Positions 13,031-27,611 of a DNA stretch of 64,000 nucleotides are shown in pieces (within the stretch, counting starts at the first letter, position 1; each line of letters opens with the position of its first letter). Below the pieces are notes generated by a model. The model ran no database searches. It saw only the letters and a program-made list of their open reading frames with translations, and was not told the origin of the DNA. This DNA is from Ciona savignyi (taxonomy: Eukaryota; Chordata; Ascidiacea; Phlebobranchia; Cionidae). Where the stretch lies: positions 561,295-625,294 of the forward strand of contig CH002768.1 of NCBI GenBank assembly GCA_000149265.1, in the 5' to 3' direction. Made by a program: the position numbers and the translations under genes.

Positions 13031-15024
13031 CCAATTTAAGGTTAGTACGGTCGTACGTCCAAGTGGTTAAAATTACTTAAATTTTATTGGCTTTGTTGTT
13101 TTATTAAGAATCGAGTTGTTTCATATAGCGTGTCACTGCAAAAACCTTAACTTTAGCTTTTGTTCTTAAATCAAGATCACATTAAACTGGATATAAAAAC
13201 AAATTAAAAAGAGATTTAAAAAATGGAGACCGATACCAAGCAGCTTGCAACACGAAAATGTGCGCTACATTAAAATACCACCTGTCTATCTGCTCCATGG
13301 CGACCGCAATATAGCTGTGCTGCGTTACTGCGATAGGAATCGTGATATTTTCACAGCCTCGCATAGATTACCTATAATCAATATTTACATTACCGACGTG
13401 TCAGCCTCGGTTAAAGTCAAAACAGCTTCGATGTCTCATTGTGTAAGTGCGCTTGCCCTTGTTCGTTGCCCCTCTCTTAATCGCGTTCGCGGAGCCCAGG
13501 GGAATATTGTGATGTCATAATCAAACTAACGGCGCGCGAAATTCGCTTTCGGAATCGATTAGAGAGAAAAAGTTTGGACGGGAGAAAAGGATAACTGATG
13601 AGGTAAATTGGCCATTTTCATATCTCCAGTAATCCCAGCCCTGATTCCGTAGCTAAGATAAGCACGCTTGCAGGTCTTAATGGACCAAATGCAGTACGTG
13701 GCTTAATGGACTAAATAATGTACGCATTTGTAGTAGAAGTCGTATAAAATTCGCTCGTAAATTGTTTCTAAAAACGATCTTACAATCTTACTGTTTTCAC
13801 CGCATTTTCTGACCAAACTTAACGGACAAACTACTTCTGTACATGATTATGTTGTATTTATAGTGGAAGCCTTAAATTTGTCGATGGTAGATTACAATAC
13901 TTTCTTCTATACGATCTTCTAAATAGTTACTGTTTCCACTGTATTTTTCGTAAAGTGTTGCCCAATCTTATACTTGGTAGCAATGCTTTTAGTGCATTGG
14001 CACTAATTTCTGCAATTTTCTTTTCTTAGTAATGGTTTAAATTCGAGTAAAGATCAATCGGTGATGTCATATTATAGGTTTCCCATATTAAGGTTTAAAA
14101 AATAGGAAATTACAATTATTATAGGTTTTCCCACACAATGTTTAAAACAATAACAATTTTAGCAAGATTAAATATAAAAGATAATATACGATATGCTAAC
14201 ATCGTATACATTTATAACATGATTATTTTGTAAATAACACTAGCTTCATAGTTGCTTGAAAATTTGCACAGCGACTTTAAATGGAATAAAAATGGAAGCC
14301 AATCGCTTAGCCTTAAAATCAAAAAGTGATTCTTACCTAAAACAAATTTTTTAACCTACATAACTATTTCCAAAAAGTAACTTAAGTTTAGAGCAAAACG
14401 GGCAAATGTACACTTGCCCCCATAGACGACAATATAAAGTTTATGGTATGATTGAATTATGGAATAAAATTAAGGAATGCCTTTTAATTAATTATTATGT
14501 GCAACATATAAAAAATAACCAAATGGAGAAAAATTCGGTATTGTACAAAATTGGTCATAATACGCGGCTGGTCATTTTATCCGTGGTCATAATAAGCGGG
14601 CCTACTATATATATATATATAAACATTGAATCCTAAACAGATGCTACACAATTGCGTCTTGTTTTACATGCTTATGGGCGGTAACTATAAATAAACAAAG
14701 CAATTTTGGACGTGTGTCACTAATCTTAGTACAGATGTAACGCCACGTGCGAGCTGTCATAGAAAATGATGAATCAGCAACCAAAAAGATTCGTCAGGTT
14801 TACATTGATTTACGGCCAGAGCCACCTTTAATGCTTCACGAATGGTCGCGATATATTTAAAAGTGTTGTTTTCGAAGCTACATGATTTTTCTAGTCGATT
14901 TAAAACGCGTGAGATTACGGTATTTATCTAACAGCCAAATTAGCGGCGAAGTTTTTTTACCGGATAAGTATTTTATCTAACATATTACGGTTTTTATCTT
15001 TATCTACCAGCCAAATTAGCGGCG

Positions 15025-15130
15025 AAGTTTTTTACCGGGTAAGGTTCGAACTACTGACGCCCTCGTCACCATGGCCGTTTTGTATATATAATTGGTATAT
15101 ATATCAGTGGCGCTAAGCATTTGGTCAAAT
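15025..15130 (-). repeat. SINE-A copy
   Basis: Reversed B box AAGGTTCGAACTACTGACGC followed by GTATATATATCAGTGGCGC and the reversed A box remnant. Confidence 0.6.
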
Positions 15131-18100
15131 ATCGCAACGTTCGATTATCGACGGTTTCAACAAAACGATCGCGTGGCTAGCATGGTGAACGACATTGTTT
15201 CTTATCCAAATCTATACATAAAAAACGGACGAATTAAAGTGGCGCAGTTAAAAATAAAAGTTCAAGAGAACCAGAAATAAACATACAAATTTGTTTTACA
15301 AACCGTTTTTCTAATATTGGGATAATAAACTAAACGGTCTGACCGTATAACAATACTTTCGTTATTAGACCATTAGTCCGGTAACCACTTTAACAATTCT
15401 ATGTGAGGTTTCTTGTTCGCCATCAACTATATTCTTATAATTGGCTTAACCGAGATAATTCTAATTAAAAAAATCAATTTTCTGTCCGATTTTAAATCGA
15501 TTATGGACTTAAGCCGGAGAAGCCCGCTCATTTTACTTCGACACCAAGTCTTAATGTGATGAACCAGGATAAAATGAACTAAATACGGGAAGCTGGCTGA
15601 ATATTTTATGGATTCTCGAAATAGGCAACCGGAAATGCATGTCCTAGAATTTTCTGTCGCTTTTTTAATTATTCATGGCAAGTTCAGCGTTCACACTCCC
15701 TTTGTGACGTCACGAAACAAAAACAGGAATTTTATGACGTAAGTGAACGTGGGATTATCGCACTTGTCAATCAGGAAACTGCCTCCCTTCCGTGCAGCAT
15801 TAAGCACAGCGGTACAGAATGGACCCTTTGCAAGGAAAGTTTGAAACAAAACTCGGCTAATGGCACTTTAGTGTAGTAACAGAATTAGACATTATACAAC
15901 AGCGTCTGAAAGCGAGTGTCGTATTTTGGGCTCGTTTTTCCTCTTTTGTTTAACGCCGGGTCTGGTGTCGCCTGCACTTAGTCGCCACGGCTTTATCTTT
16001 ATCGCGAAGCCCTGCTTTGTGAGAAAACAACCGGCGTCTTATTACAATGGAATAATAAGGAGCAGCGAAACCGCCGAAAGTAAGAATAAGGTAGTTTAGG
16101 GATAGCAGTGCTTTAAAAGCTTAGCGTTAAGCCGAGTCCCAATGGAGACGTCCTGTCGTATATTTACAACGATTGGAAGTGGCTGTTTATAATATACGTA
16201 GACCAAATGCAATTAGATTAAAGCCTCATCTATACTATGGCTTTATAAACGTCGATATGGCTAGCGAGTGTCTGGAGATGGCGCCGTATTTTAGGCCTCA
16301 CCACCCTCGAATTGAATAATTGGACAAATTGTCAGCCCGTTTTCACGAATCTAGTCCGTTATTGAGACAAAGCTATAAACTGTTTATGCAAGTTTAGAGA
16401 AAAAAATGTTTACAGAAAGACCTAAACCAGACGTCGTATAGCATAATGTAATAGTTGAAACGAGTGTATATATCTAATATTCTAATATTTCTAATTAAAC
16501 TATATATGTTATATATAAATACAAAATGTCAAGTTACCATATTTATATATAAATACATTTTATTTATAAACTTAATGTGCTATATATATGTAATTATCTG
16601 AATATTATTCATTCTTTATGGAATATGAGATTTGAATTTATTTTAAAAACTGACCATTTTCTAAACCTTAAATAACAAGGTATCTCTCATAATTTTGAAA
16701 CCATATTTACCGAAACACTCTTTGTCCTTTGAGTTCTTCCACCCTTTGCGTCCTTTCACGAAATAATAAGGTAGTCATTTTGTGGTGCTATTTACTGTTC
16801 GGTCAGCCTATAGTATGTTATGTATTTTGATTTTTTTACATATGGCTTAACACACTTACAATTGCTTATGTTTTATAATATTGTGCCTATACTTGTCTAT
16901 GTACACGACTACAAATGCCTATGTTCACGCCTACAATTGATTTTGTATTACAGTATATGTCTACAATTGCCCACGTGTTACACTATGTGCTTAAATTTGC
17001 CTATGTCCACGCCTACAATTGCCTATGTACACACTAACAATTGTCCATGTGCCTACGAATGCCTATTTGTACGAATTTATTCATTATTTCCAGCAACAGT
17101 TTTTAATGTTTATCTCAAAACATTAAGCCCTTGTCATTACATACTTGCTACTGTGACGTCACGTTTGTTTTACGGGTGTGTTTTAGTTGGGAATAGTTGT
17201 ATGCACCTAAATGATTAGGAATAAAGTATTGGAAAGTTAATATACGAGACAACAATTTTGTTTTTAATAATTATAAACAAGCAAAAGGTGCGAATTTGAA
17301 CCCTTCTCAAATGAAATTTTCCAAAAAATTGTTCATTGTTTAATAAAAATAAAAATATACAATAAAATAAAATAACAACAAGTCAATTTACACCAAAAAC
17401 AACATTTAAGTTATATGCAAATAACAACAATTTAAATTGACCACAATTTAAATATCAAATCTAGCAACAACCTCATATTTACGGCCTTTTAGATCCTCAC
17501 AAACTTTAACTTTATTAAAAAATTACGAATTTACCACATGGAAATTTCAATGCTTTTTCTTCTAGATTCCGTAAAGCTAAATATAAAATTTGATTAATTT
17601 AAAAATTTACTTTGGTAGTCAATGCTGAATTATCAAATTTAAAATTATATTTTCCAGGCGCCTTAAAACTAAATGCATTTTTGAATTTACAATTTGTGTA
17701 CAAATTTTTTAATAAACAATTTTTTTTCGTTATGCCGTGTGTATTTACTTACTTGTTTTAATTACTAAAGTTTTCTCGTTTTATCCTGCCTTCTTAACTT
17801 GATATATTTCTACCATTTCTTTAATGTATTGAAGAAACGGCGAAATCAACTAAAAAATAATTAAAACCAAAGCCAAGCTAAAGGCTTTTTCTATTTTTTG
17901 TCAATTTAAAACATGGCTTGGTTGCATTAACGAATCTGATAATGCTAGCTCATATCTTGCCATGCAATATGATGGGACAAGAACGTAATATGAATACGTA
18001 CGCTTTAATTAATAAGACATTTGTACGTAAACTGCATCATAAACGTACGTGGCAGATACGTCACAAAATGCACATTTTCAAATGTTTTAAAACAATGGTA

Positions 18101-18499
18101 ATGAAAATCAATATTTTTACACCTTCTATTTTTCAAGATATCGTTTAGATATGTAAAATATCAGAGGTCACGTTGATTTGGTTTCTAAAGGTCCAGGCCA
18201 GTTCGATAACAATAATGTTATCGCAGTTGGTCTATGGGACTGAAAACGAATTGAATCATATGATCAATACCTTGTTACCAATAGGCAGGTGTTAATGGTC
18301 AAAAGAAGCAGAAGCACAATTTAAACACGAGCGTGAAACAAACTATTCATTTTATAACGTCAATAACAAGTGGTAGCCTATATCGAAGCGGAAAGCTGCC
18401 GTTGTCAGAATTGCAGCGATATTACTCTTGTATTGATAAGTCTATAAGGTTTATTAAACTTTAATTAGTGCTAAGTAGTGAAGTATCCAAAGTTCAGGA

Positions 18500-18830
18500 A
18501 GAGATTTTAAATTTAATTTAAAACTAAACTAACCAAAGTAAAGTAACCTAAATTCAGCTTTTTATATTCCAAATCAAACTATAGTAACCTTAATTTAATT
18601 CATAATTTTAAAGTCCAATTTAAACTAAACTAACCTTAAATTCAACTTAATATTCTTTATTCCAAATAAAACCGAAGCAACCAAAATTTAGCTCGTGATT
18701 TTATATTTTAATTTAAAACTAAATGAACCTTATTTTAGCTTAAGACTTTATATTTCAATTTAAAATTAAAATAATCTAATATTAACTCGATATTTAATAC
18801 TCCAATTAAAACTAAAAAAACTTTATTAAG
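18500..18830 (+). repeat. Degenerate tandem repeat, ~60-bp unit
   Basis: Five or six diverged units contain AATTTAAAACTAAACTAACC followed by TTTATATTCC-like text. Followed at 18866 by CAGTGGTTCTCGATC, which looks like one end of a hAT-type element whose other end I could not find. Confidence 0.6.
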
Positions 18831-19162
18831 GCCAAGTGTTTTGTACTTTGTACTAATAAACTAAACCAGTGGTTCTCGATCTTTTTGATCTCGTGGCGCA
18901 CCAGAGACCAATTAAGAAACGAACGGGCGCACTTGGAAATTACTGTTTTTTTTTAGCGATCTTGCTTTTCGAAAGTTAATGTAGAACTAACGTTATAATT
19001 AAAACTATGGCAAGGCATGGACTAACTAATTGTTCAATTGTTGAAATATATGCCTATAAGCTTAAACTCCGTTTCTTGAATACGAAATGTCAACCAATAA
19101 TACTAACTCTACGATATTGCAGATTTTGCTAGTAAAAACTGCCAAAAAGCGTTTGGTAGAAA

Positions 19163-22100
19163 ATGAACGAAACACTCTGGAGAAAGAATTCTCAACAAAA
19201 CTGCTTATTTATGAGCACAACAAAAAGACATTGTTTCGTCACTATGGCAGTTGTGGTCTTGTTGATGACGTTGATGCAGCAGACACAGGCCAAAGTGATT
19301 CGAACACGTCGAAATAACCCAGAAGTGCTAGACTGTTTAGAAGTTTCCAGTCGTTGCCGTAATAGTTCGACATGTGCAACAGCATATAGGGCTGTGAAAA
19401 GAAAATGCAAGGTTAGTATAGTATCAATATAAATATATATTATTGAACCTTATATAACAAGGTTGAACTCACTAGTTTGTTTAAATTGCTGAAGAAAGCC
19501 ATTTTTTTTAATTTGGCAATGTTTTTTTAAATCCTTATTAAAAAGCGGGAGGGCGATTCTAAAGAACATGTTGTGTTCCTTTTGTACATTTGAGTGGTTA
19601 TAAAAGCACAAATCGCTATTTTACTGCAGAACCGAACAAATTCAAATTCACCTTAACACCTTAACAATGGCCTAAAAGCCTAAATCGATATAAAACGGTC
19701 GTTCTTTACAAAAACATATTTAAATCTGTTTACTGTGTACTGTGTTTGCTTTCGTGTCCTTAATGGGTTTGTCGCTAAAACCGATTTTATAGGGACATTG
19801 GTATGATTCGGTCACCTTGACCATTCGGGCACATACTCGTGAACTAAATTGTTTTTTTTTACCGAGTTAGTTTTCGAACCTTTGAAGGTCCTGTCACTAA
19901 TACTGTGTTTTTACTGGGCTAGTACGGTCGTGTGGCCGAATGTTTAACGCGACCGAATAATATACCAATTTTTACATAAAACCGGTACTAGTGACAGACT
20001 TATCAGAAACCTACTCCGATAATTCTTTTTAAATCCTTTTTTATCGGACTAGTTTCCAAGACATGATCGGTTCGTTATTAAGGCTGTTTTTTAATATAAT
20101 TTGATAGATGAATCGGTCGCGGTGACCATTCGTCCACACGACCGTACTAGCCTAGTAAAAAAAAAACGTTTTAAATCCGATCCGTCAGGTAACGGCGGCA
20201 CGATGCAACGCCCCTACGAGAGACCAACCAAAATGCGCGGACAACATTGACATACTGCGTGCGACGTTTTTCCCAGTAAACAATAAGTGTAGGTGCTTTG
20301 GAGTTGGATTGCCTGCAAAAGTAAGTACTATGATTTCCCGCACTTTTATGTAACGTTCCACGGGTTTTACTGTTACGCCACTTTTTTTACAATGTCGGGT
20401 CCCCAGCGCACTATATCTAACCATGATTAAATAACGAGCACAGTTTTAACAGCTACCACTTTTTAACAAAAACAGTCAAAAGTTCATGGGATCGAAACCA
20501 GCCATAGTGGAGACATTGCGACATTACCTATAAAACCCTGTGGTTTAATGGATTAAACAAAATCTGCAGTAACGTTTTAATCATATCCGACAATTGCCCA
20601 TGTGATAACGTGGCCTTTGCGATTTCTTATATTTAGACGATAAGATTATCCGCCCCTATACCGGGGTGATTTAATTTATTTTTAATTGGTACATCTCTGA
20701 TATAAATATTATACACATAATAAGGATAGGATATAGGATACATCATGTTTATCCCCGTAAATGAGGAAAACAGGGAGTGTTAACACACGGGAAATCGTTA
20801 GATCACCTCGCGCCCACCTTCGGGTAACCGGAGCTAGTACAGTGTGTTGTGCATGATTCGTTACTTTAATTTGGTCAAACCCATTAATCTACTGGGTTAA
20901 TTCTACTTTGATTTACCTGTTTACTCTTTGTAAATGAACTATATTTCAGAAATTAATTCGATGTAAAGACATAAAGAACAGCGTTTACGCGAACCCTTGT
21001 TTCGGTGAGTTTCCATTGCTTCAACTGTTTAACCTTGGAACCACATAAACTAGTTAATTTTGCGGTTAACTTAGACTTGGTTGGGTGTAACTGAAAGAAG
21101 AAATTCTTACTTGCATCTAGGCCTTTTTTTGTTCAATTGGCTCGCGCTTAATCATTTTAAAAGATGACTCGCTGGTGCAGATATGGCCGGGCCTACATAC
21201 AACCTTGCCACGACACACATGTATTTTACCTTACTTACGAAGGCTAAGTTTTATGATAAGTTTTAACTCAAGATAGGCTTGTCACTAATACCATTTTTCT
21301 ATCTTGCAATTTTATTTTTTTTAACCGGCTTAAGTATTGAATCCATGATGGGCTTGTCACTAACAAACACTTTTTTTGATATGAAAATCGGTTTATGAAT
21401 CAGCTTTACCAATTCGGAAATACAATAAAGTTAAATGGTCGTGTGAACGAATGGTTAGCGCGACCGATTCATATACCGATTATATAAAAAGACCCGTTGT
21501 TTATCGAGCACTCGAAACTTACCCCGACAGAAAATCGTAGGGTACTATTTTTTTACTGGGCTAAGTTTTGAACCCAAAACGGCTCTTCACTTAGACCGAT
21601 TTTTGATTTTGATACAGAAATCAAACAACGGCGTACCAATATTTATTTTATCATAGTGAGTGTACGCTTTCACACCATGTGTGTGTGGGCCCAGGCTAAA
21701 TGCTTAAGTTATATTATATAACACACAAGCTATTAGCATGTAAGCATATTGGTTGAACAGAACACGGCCGTTTCATTGCTGCAAGACTTGCAAGAACGAC
21801 CACGTTTGATACCCGGACCCATTACGTCACCGGGCGTAGCGACCTTGCAGAAATAAACCACAGTGGCGTTACCATGCCGACCGGTAAGCGGCACGCAGTC
21901 GAGCATGTCATAATGTCGTCCACTTTCACGCATGAACGCACCTGTCGATATCATGTCGCTCGAAATGGCAACCAAAAATCAAAAATGAAAAAATTGCCCA
22001 GCTATTTCCGAAAGAGAACTTACAAATTTTTTTGTGTATGGCATGATCGTGTTTTAACGACTGTTCATTTTGACGTCTTTTCATGTCCCCTTCCCGTATT

Positions 22101-25100
22101 TTTCTTCATTGGCCATTATTTCATACTGGGTCAAAAAATGAATAACCTAAAACTAAAAAGCATGAAGCATATTCGTACAACTAATAGTCTAGTTCTAGCC
22201 TTATATCTATACCAATTAATTAATATTGTATTGTCATTTTTGTAAATTTAATTACTTAAGGCTTTTAAACGTTGTGCTATAAGTTTCTATTTTGATTGGC
22301 TGATGCATGCTAATTTTACCCAATCAGCTGCCATCGATTTCCTGCGCGCGCAAGCCGTGTTTCCATTTCAAGGTGACGTCATAATTGTTGTGTTATACTA
22401 ACCAAATATAATTGCTGTTTACTGTGTACCAGGTGGATAATGTTGTTTTGTGTGTTACTTTTGCACTTAAATTTGATACTAGAGTTGCTACCATTTCACT
22501 AATACACTTGTCAACAGTGATTTCAAACTCTGCTGAAAAAATGATGTTTTTTATAGAGCGGTTAACTGAATGATGTTGTTTAGTTTGGCATTTGAGTTTA
22601 TATATATGTGATAATATCACTAACACACTGTTACCAGGGCTATCAAACTCGTGGGTTACATTGCTTTTTGAGAATTGTTCCAATTTTTGTAGGCGTAATT
22701 AAATTAATTGATTGTAGGCAGAAAGGTAGGTGGGTTTACCATGGTTTCTTTTATAACCTCCGACTTTTTGCTTATAAATAAACTCTATAAATTGTATGTT
22801 TAAAACATTTCTTTAGGGTTAAAAGTTTTAAAAATGTACTACAATTAGATAAAAACCTTACAAAATAAAACAATTAATATTGAGCGTTTAAGGATCGTAT
22901 TTTATGGCTCGGCGGATCGCGAATTAGACACTTCTTTTTAGTCGATACCATTATTATTGATTCAATCCGCGGTAACCGTTAAAAGTCCAAAATGTTAAAC
23001 CACAAAAATACGAATATAAGTAATATATGTATTTTCACTAACTCACCATTGCGTTTGAAACTTCGTAAACGGGGAAATTTGTTTCTAATCAATAACCCTC
23101 TTTATTTACTTTAGATGTGTAGAGGATTTTAACAAGACGTGCTTGTATTTTGTTTTATGATGTGTTGTACTAACCCAACCCATAGCCTGATTGTTCATTT
23201 AACATTTCGGTCTAAAACTTACGGAACATTTTCGTCAATTTCTTTTTTCTTGTAGATTATCGTAAAACCGATGACGTCACAAGATCCGATGACCCAATTT
23301 CCACCAGCCAATCCCATCTGGAGGTTATGACGTCATCAATTAGCGACACCACCCTCAGCGAATCAGAATACCAGGAAATCGACAACATTTTTGCTGATGA
23401 CTATGATCTCCCGGAAGGAAGTGACGTAAAAAATAACAACCGGAACGAGAACAACGCAAGGGTTGACGTTGATGGTGACGTAATAAAAAAAGGGCCCGAT
23501 TTAAAAAAATCCCAAACATCAGCAACGGAAAGGAATGTGCCAATCAAGGAGACAGGTGCCGATTGTTATAACATATCGTTATGGTATTCCAACATTAAAT
23601 GGTGTGTCATGCTTTATGATAGTATTATAGGCACTGCATCTTTTAGAAAACATCCCCAGTAACGTAAACACTTGGGCACTCTAGGCACGTTGGGCTAACT
23701 GGGCTATCTGTGCTACCTAGGCTAACTGGGCCCCCTGGGCTTTCTTGGCTTCCTGTGCACGCTGGGCTCGTTGGTCTGCTTGGGTTGGACACGTTGACTA
23801 AAATATTGAGATTTTAGGCAACTTTTTGGGTATCTGTCCATCATTTAAACAATGTGTCCATTTGATTTGGAAATTAAGGGTCCAGAAAAGACTTTTTTTC
23901 TCTTATATAAGTTAAAAAAAGTAATATATAAACTGACTGTGTACTTGTATTATCCTTGTGAAATTTGTCTAATTCGTGACGCAAAACACCCACAAAAAAT
24001 GGAAAGATGAAGGTGGCTTGGAATACTAAGTACCCAGCTGATATAATGCCGTTAAGACTTTTAAATGAGTAACCCGAAACGCAAATCGAAACTATGTTCG
24101 GTTAACTTTACAGAAATGTGTTGGTTTAATGTTAGGGTACGATCTTTACAGCAACATTCTGATTGAATCATAACAGCTTTATTATACTTCCAGGTTGGGA
24201 GCAAGACACGAGTATTGCCGTCGAAAACACAAGAACGTCATACGTGCTTGAAACACACACTCTTCCGGACCCAAGAACATGGCGTACGTATACTGTGCGA
24301 GAAGGATTCGACACATTTTAGCACTATACGAATATACAATCATCTTTACAACAAGGGATTTTACACAGTATTCCAGAAAAAACACATCTTTACAAAAATG
24401 GCTCAAATGATTTTACGCAGTATTTAAGTATAAACACACGTTTACAAAAATTACGTAATTGATTTGACAAAGAATTAGAGAGTCATAAAGGGAAAAACAC
24501 ACTTTTAAATTAATTTTTTTTTAACTTTGAATAGACTATATTCTCACAAGTACAGTTTTGCAGATATCGTTCTTATAGCTTGTGGAGGATGCTTGTTAAT
24601 CGTGGTGATGCTGACAGTTGCCTATATCATGCATCAAAGGTAAAAATCTATATCGATTTGTTTAATTTGAAAATTTGTTTCAGTGAAACATATTCTGTTT
24701 TCAAACACACATATATTTGTGAGAAGCTAGATAAGAATCAACTGGTAGAACGAAAACTCCTAACCCACGTATGATTCTATACCCACAAAATCGAGTCTAA
24801 CTGAAATTGTTTTAGCGTTACAACTACATTCTATATTTGAACAGAAATTGATCATTTGTTTCAGGGTTGATACTTTATTTAAATGCATGCTATATTTAAA
24901 CATGCAGTGCCCATGTGGGAACTACACTGCAAATCAAACCATCAAAACCTATTCAATGCAATCAAACATGTTTTCTATATTCGTATAGGAGATAACAACA
25001 GATACGTAGTCAATTTGTCTGCAAAGTGCATTTCCCGACATCACTTGTATTTGCTTTCCTGCTGTTTTATTTCTTCCCAATATTTCTTAACCGAGCCAAG

Positions 25101-27157
25101 TTTCGATCGTATTATAGGCTCGGCACTAGGACCGAATTTGTACAGAAATCGGTATGTATCGGTCGCGCTAATCATTCGGCCAGACGACCGTACGCTAGTT
25201 CCCAATATGCCAATTAGCAAATCGTTTTTTATGTATTCCACCAAGTGTCGTAATTCTAAAAAGTAATACCCAAATGTAAATGTTAGTTAGTGGATATCAA
25301 AGGTAAAATACCAGAAACAAACTGCTGGATGTGATCGAGTGGTCTGAGTGACAAATTCATATACACCAATTTAAAAATAATAAATATTTAAAAATTAAAG
25401 TTACAAGCCATATCACTAGTTCAAAACTTACACCGGTTAAGCGTGAAAAACTTCTTAATTTAAGAGGAAAAAACTTCCGATAATGTCAACGCCTCGGCTA
25501 CAAAACGTTCAGGAATTTATCGTACGAATTAAAGATCACGTTTTTAAATGATTTCTAATTTCGTGAAAAATCTCAACCGTAGCGTCAGTCAAGAATAATT
25601 CGTTGAGTAAAATACTCCCTCTTTTAAAACACAATGCAGGCGGAAGATAGTCCATGCAAAAATTATATATAGCCAGAATATTAATTTTATATTAATAAGA
25701 CGTTTATATAATATAACATAGAATAAGCATTGAAAACGACTATTTTTTAAAAATAATTTGAAAATAATTCTGCCATTTAATGTTTTCATTCATTTTAACC
25801 TCATCTAAAAGAGTAAAATAAATTGTTTCTTCATCCGCTGGTATAGTACAATTAAGGGCAAATTGGCGCAAACAAATTGTTTTTTGTTTATTATCCAAAA
25901 TCAAATTTCGTAAAGTGTTAGTTCGTGGTTTAAAATAATATGAACAAATTTTGCTTAAATAACATGTTAAATTTAAACTTTTTTTCAATTTTAAACTTTA
26001 GTTTAAAAAATAGGCAAAACAACATAAAACACCGAAACCGAAAGGCAATAAATTCTCTTGATCGTTAAGTTATAACTAACAATACATTGGCAGAAGAGTG
26101 TCCAATGTAGCACACCGGACCTGAAACCGTAATGCTATACATTAACATAGGGGCTGGTCGATCGTAATACATCGGAGCCAGGAATGCAGCATAACCGGTG
26201 ATCTTAATGTGTTCCAAAATCCATAACAAACCCACACACACGCTGTGTTGACGCTTCTTGTCAAGATTTAGCGTCTTAAGTTATCTGTCGAACGCGCCAT
26301 GCTTTTGTTGGATCGTCGCCAGTGCGTTTGCTTCCCACACTCTAGCTGTAACCTAACCAGCGGCTTATTGTGAGCGAATAATAAACACAGTGACCTTCCA
26401 AAGGTCACGGAAACTACTAATGATCAGAAATAGGTTTCGCTTCGTTTAATAATACGCCATTGTTACAGGACAACGGGTATTATCAATTCTCACGAATATC
26501 GCGACACAATACATTCAAAACGACGACATGAATGTAGACTGAACGTCAGCCGAAGAAACTAGCGTTCTATAATAACCCACACCAACCAATACGCCCAATA
26601 TATGTCGCCTTACCTTGTAAAGCTAGCAGGGAGACGCCCGTTACTGCTGGTTATAAAACTACACTTTAGATTTGTATTGATGGGTTAACGCGTCGCCTTA
26701 CAAACGAAGGGTTGCATGTTCGAAACTGATTGATAGATAGTCGACTGTATTCTTCGGCAGGGCATTTACCGGATATTGCCTAATGTAGTGGATTAATGGG
26801 TACCAAATTAAAGGAATGTCTTTATCATACGTAGCACACTGCAGTAGATGTGGTAACCCGACGGTGGGCGCGATGTGATCTGACGGTTGTCCGTGTGTTA
26901 ACCCCCTTGCGTTTTTCCATTCACGGGGATAAACATGAATATGCTGCCCTACCAAACTAAAGATACAGTACAAATCACTTTCGATCATTAAAAAAAGAGA
27001 TTTTAATCCATTTCACATGTTTCATTTTTATTGTGTTTCTTTTAGACGCAACAAAACGAATTATTCCGCTGGAACTAGAACGGGCAATCCCCAAAATGTG
27101 ACCGTGGTTATCCAAGACGAAGAGGTCAAACTGCCAACAACCGAAAATCAACTGTGA
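19163..27157 (+). CDS. GFRAL-like single-domain membrane receptor, paralogue 2
   Basis: I join seven exons: 19163-19411, 20189-20320, 20950-21004, 23256-23555, 24194-24283, 24564-24639, 27046-27157 (337 aa, phases consistent). Translation may instead start at 19244, which gives a compact signal peptide beginning MAVVVLLMTLMQQ. Ten cysteines (58, 65, 71, 82, 89, 99, 117, 119, 132, 144) form a GDNF/GAS1 domain. An N-glycosylation site (NSS) lies between the second and third cysteines. The stalk (about 146-275) is rich in Asp, Ser and Thr. The membrane helix is about 277-299 and the 37-residue tail starts RRNK. Introns are large and full of SINEs. A splice acceptor ending at 19122, preceded by a perfect TACTAAC branch motif, lies 40 bases before the ATG. 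A counterpart of paralogue 1 exon 4 was not found; exons 3 and 5 join in frame without it. Confidence 0.8.
19760..20152. repeat. Cluster of SINE-A copies in both orientations
   Basis: A decayed - strand copy near 19760-19840, a + strand copy at 19920-20032 (GGTCGTGTGGCCGAATGTTT) and a - strand copy at 20038-20152 (GGTCGCGGTGACCATTCGTC). The last one ends 36 bases before exon 2 of paralogue 2. Confidence 0.7.
20718..20920 (-). repeat. SINE-B, 5'-truncated copy
   Basis: Begins with the family's GATAGGATATAGGATA tail, then ATGTTTATCCCCGTAAATG, AACACACGGGAAATCGTTAG and CTCGCGCCCACC, and stops near TCTACTGGGTTAATTC. The tRNA-like head is missing. Confidence 0.75.
21320..21535. repeat. Two SINE-A copies, opposite orientation
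   Basis: A - strand copy (21320-21420) is followed by a + strand copy (21432-21535) containing GAATGGTTAGCGCGACCGAT. A further decayed - strand piece begins at about 21555. Confidence 0.7.
23675..23785 (+). repeat. Short GC-rich repeat, ~9-bp unit
   Basis: Repeats of the type CTGGGCTAA, GTTGGGCTA and CCTGGGCTT give a locally GC-rich patch about 120 bases after an exon of paralogue 2. Confidence 0.6.
25082..25198 (-). repeat. SINE-A copy
   Basis: Clear - strand copy: AACCGAGCCAAGTTTCGATC, then GTATGTATCGGTCGCGCTAA and CATTCGGCCAGACGACCGTA. Confidence 0.8.
26675..26960 (+). repeat. SINE-B, near full-length copy
   Basis: Head GGTTAACGCGTCGCCTTACA, B box GGTTGCATGTTCGAAACTG, body with GCAGTAGATGTGGTAACCCG and GATCTGACGGTTGTCCGTGT, and the GGGATAAACATGAATAT end. 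It sits just before the last exon of paralogue 2. Confidence 0.8.
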
Positions 27158-27611
27158 CAAAACAAAGAAACTAAAGCAACGTATAAAACTAAAATGAGGG
27201 AATGAGGAAACAACTAAAAAACTGAAAGGAATGGAAACAGTTTTGCTGTTGGGTTTAGTGTTATAGCCTCGGTTGTTGTTTGGGTTAGGGGTTTTCTTTG
27301 AGTTGGGTGCCCTTGTAATGTGCAGTTACCCCTTACCCTCTCCCCTCTTCGTTATTGTTTGCAGCAACGGCTCTAGGTTCCTATTTACAACACAATTTCA
27401 ATGATGGTTAATTAGTGCCACTTTGCGGATGAATGCTCTCTCTAAGTTCCGACAATAGGTGTCGTGTTCGAGTAAGTTCCAAATATTGTGTTGCGTGTTT
27501 TGTTGCCTTTTCTTTTTGAAGTTCCTTTTATATAAACTGCCAGCGTTCAATGTATTACGTACACCATGCACAGTCGCCAGTGTTTTAATGTACTGGAAGC
27601 GATATACATTC

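Larger units (their letters stand above)
11483..19120. other. Region between paralogues 1 and 2, no gene supported
   Basis: AT-rich sequence with two SINE-A copies near 12.8-13.0 kb, another near 15.0 kb, a repeat of the form CCTACAATTGCCTATGTACAC around 16855-17070, and a run of AATTTAAAACTAAACTAACC-like units at 18500-18830. Open frames such as 16820-17218 reflect these repeats. No exon with a recognisable domain was found. Confidence 0.6.

Noticed and set aside
13245-13520. 91-codon open frame downstream of paralogue 1
   Set aside because: No recognisable motif or splice partners, and it overlaps no repeat of known coding type; treated as chance.
16820-17218. 132-codon open frame
   Set aside because: Composition follows the CCTACAATTGCCTATG repeat; no domain, no splice sites that help.
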